A DNA stretch of 6,505 nucleotides from Bryobacterales bacterium (GTDB lineage Bacteria > Acidobacteriota > Terriglobia > Bryobacterales > Bryobacteraceae), in contig JAOAPP010000091.1 of assembly GCA_025462985.1 (NCBI GenBank), forward strand, positions 1-6,505, written 5' to 3'. The position numbers and the translations under genes were made by a program. Numbering within the stretch: the first letter of the stretch is position 1; every line of letters starts with the position of its first letter. Below, piece after piece: positions 6,181-6,505 of the stretch. The notes under the pieces were generated by a model that was not told the DNA's origin, searched no databases, and saw nothing but the letters and a program-made list of their open reading frames with translations.

Positions 6181-6505
6181 ATGTCAGATGCTCGCGTTTT
6201 TTTGCTTGCCGGGGCCGCTCTCGTTTTCAGCCTAGTCGTCCACGGGGCCGAATCAGATGCCCGCCTGCGCGAAGCGTTTCGCAATCCGGCCAAAGATGGC
6301 TGGACCTACGTTCATCTCGAGGGGAGCCCGGCCGAGATTGGCTTCCAGCACGGGTATCTGCTCACCGCTGAGATTGAAGACGCCAAGCGTGCGATTGAAC
6401 TTGGTTCGGTGCATGGTTTGAAGCAAAGCTGGGAGGAGCTTCGCACCGTTTCGATGACTGTTCTCCTTCCACATGTGCCTGACGAGTACCGGCGGGAGTT
6501 GCAAG
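6181..6505 (+). CDS. Secreted C45 / phospholipase-B-like hydrolase, N-terminal part (3' end outside window)
   Basis: An uninterrupted frame from ATG 6181 runs off the right edge, giving 108 residues. The N-terminus MSDARVFLLAGAALVFSLVVHG is a signal peptide with predicted cleavage around residues 21-24, so the product is exported. The mature start has the block GWTYVHLEGSPAEIGFQHGYLL (about 41-62); an L-x-G-S/T-P-x-x-I/M-G-x-Q-H-G pattern is what I know from the start of peptidase C45 (acyl-CoA:6-APA acyltransferase-like) and phospholipase-B-like Ntn hydrolases, followed by helical sequence and VPDEYRRELQ. In that superfamily a cysteine becomes the catalytic N-terminus after autocleavage; that residue would lie beyond the window, so activity cannot be judged. 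Probable substrates are amides or acyl esters of cell-envelope or environmental compounds. It is transcribed divergently from the oxidase subunit gene. Confidence 0.68.
   Translation, partial: MSDARVFLLAGAALVFSLVVHGAESDARLREAFRNPAKDGWTYVHLEGSPAEIGFQHGYLLTAEIEDAKRAIELGSVHGLKQSWEELRTVSMTVLLPHVPDEYRRELQ

Noticed and set aside
6173..6235. Short frame from ATG 6173 as an alternative start at the right edge
   Set aside because: It ends at a TAG after about 20 codons, whereas ATG 6181 opens a signal peptide followed by a recognisable conserved block.
5835..6293. 152-codon minus-strand frame spanning the start of the oxidase subunit gene and the divergent spacer
   Set aside because: It overlaps the oxidase gene in another frame and the hydrolase gene on the other strand, is Arg/Ser-rich with no motif, and is a shadow of both.

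Overview
The window looks like ordinary chromosomal sequence from a Gram-negative, aerobic, moderately GC-rich bacterium. The style of the proteins fits Acidobacteriota best: a DUF1972 glycosyltransferase, a MacA-like adaptor next to a lone ABC ATPase, and a secreted C45-like hydrolase. That placement is inferred from protein recognition, not from a marker gene. A periplasmic adaptor that would need an outer-membrane partner, and a haem-copper oxidase subunit, independently support a didermic, respiring cell.

Layout. Bases 1-284 are the 3' end of a probable family 2 glycosyltransferase. Bases 309-1382 encode a DUF1972/GT4-type glycosyltransferase, possibly a rhamnosyltransferase, so the left edge is probably the end of a surface or exopolysaccharide cluster. 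Alanine racemase (1385-2566) follows after a 2-nt gap. A 131-nt spacer (2567-2697) contains a clear 12-bp inverted repeat overlapping a possible extended -10 promoter. Next come a MacA/HlyD-type adaptor (2698-4110, most likely starting at a TTG), a MacB/LolD-type ABC ATPase (4133-4915) and, starting on the base after the ATPase stop codon, a protein carrying one response-regulator receiver domain (4916-5485). No ABC permease is present between or after these genes. On the minus strand, converging on the receiver gene with only 6 nt between stop codons, is a stand-alone haem-copper oxidase subunit III-like gene (5492-6085). A 95-nt divergent spacer (6086-6180) separates it from the 5' end of a secreted protein resembling the C45/phospholipase-B-like Ntn hydrolases (6181 to the window edge).

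How the genes may work together. The glycosyltransferases and alanine racemase both concern the cell envelope and are close enough to be co-transcribed. The adaptor and ATPase would form two of the three parts of a tripartite efflux or export pump (adaptor, ABC transporter, outer-membrane channel). The membrane-spanning ABC permease must be encoded elsewhere or has been lost, and the receiver-domain gene sits where a permease gene would be expected. I see no RNA gene, insertion sequence, CRISPR array, attachment site or origin. No wholly new system is evident. The features most worth checking are the permease-less adaptor-ATPase-receiver arrangement, the inverted repeat at 2592-2622, and the probably leaderless gene at the right edge.
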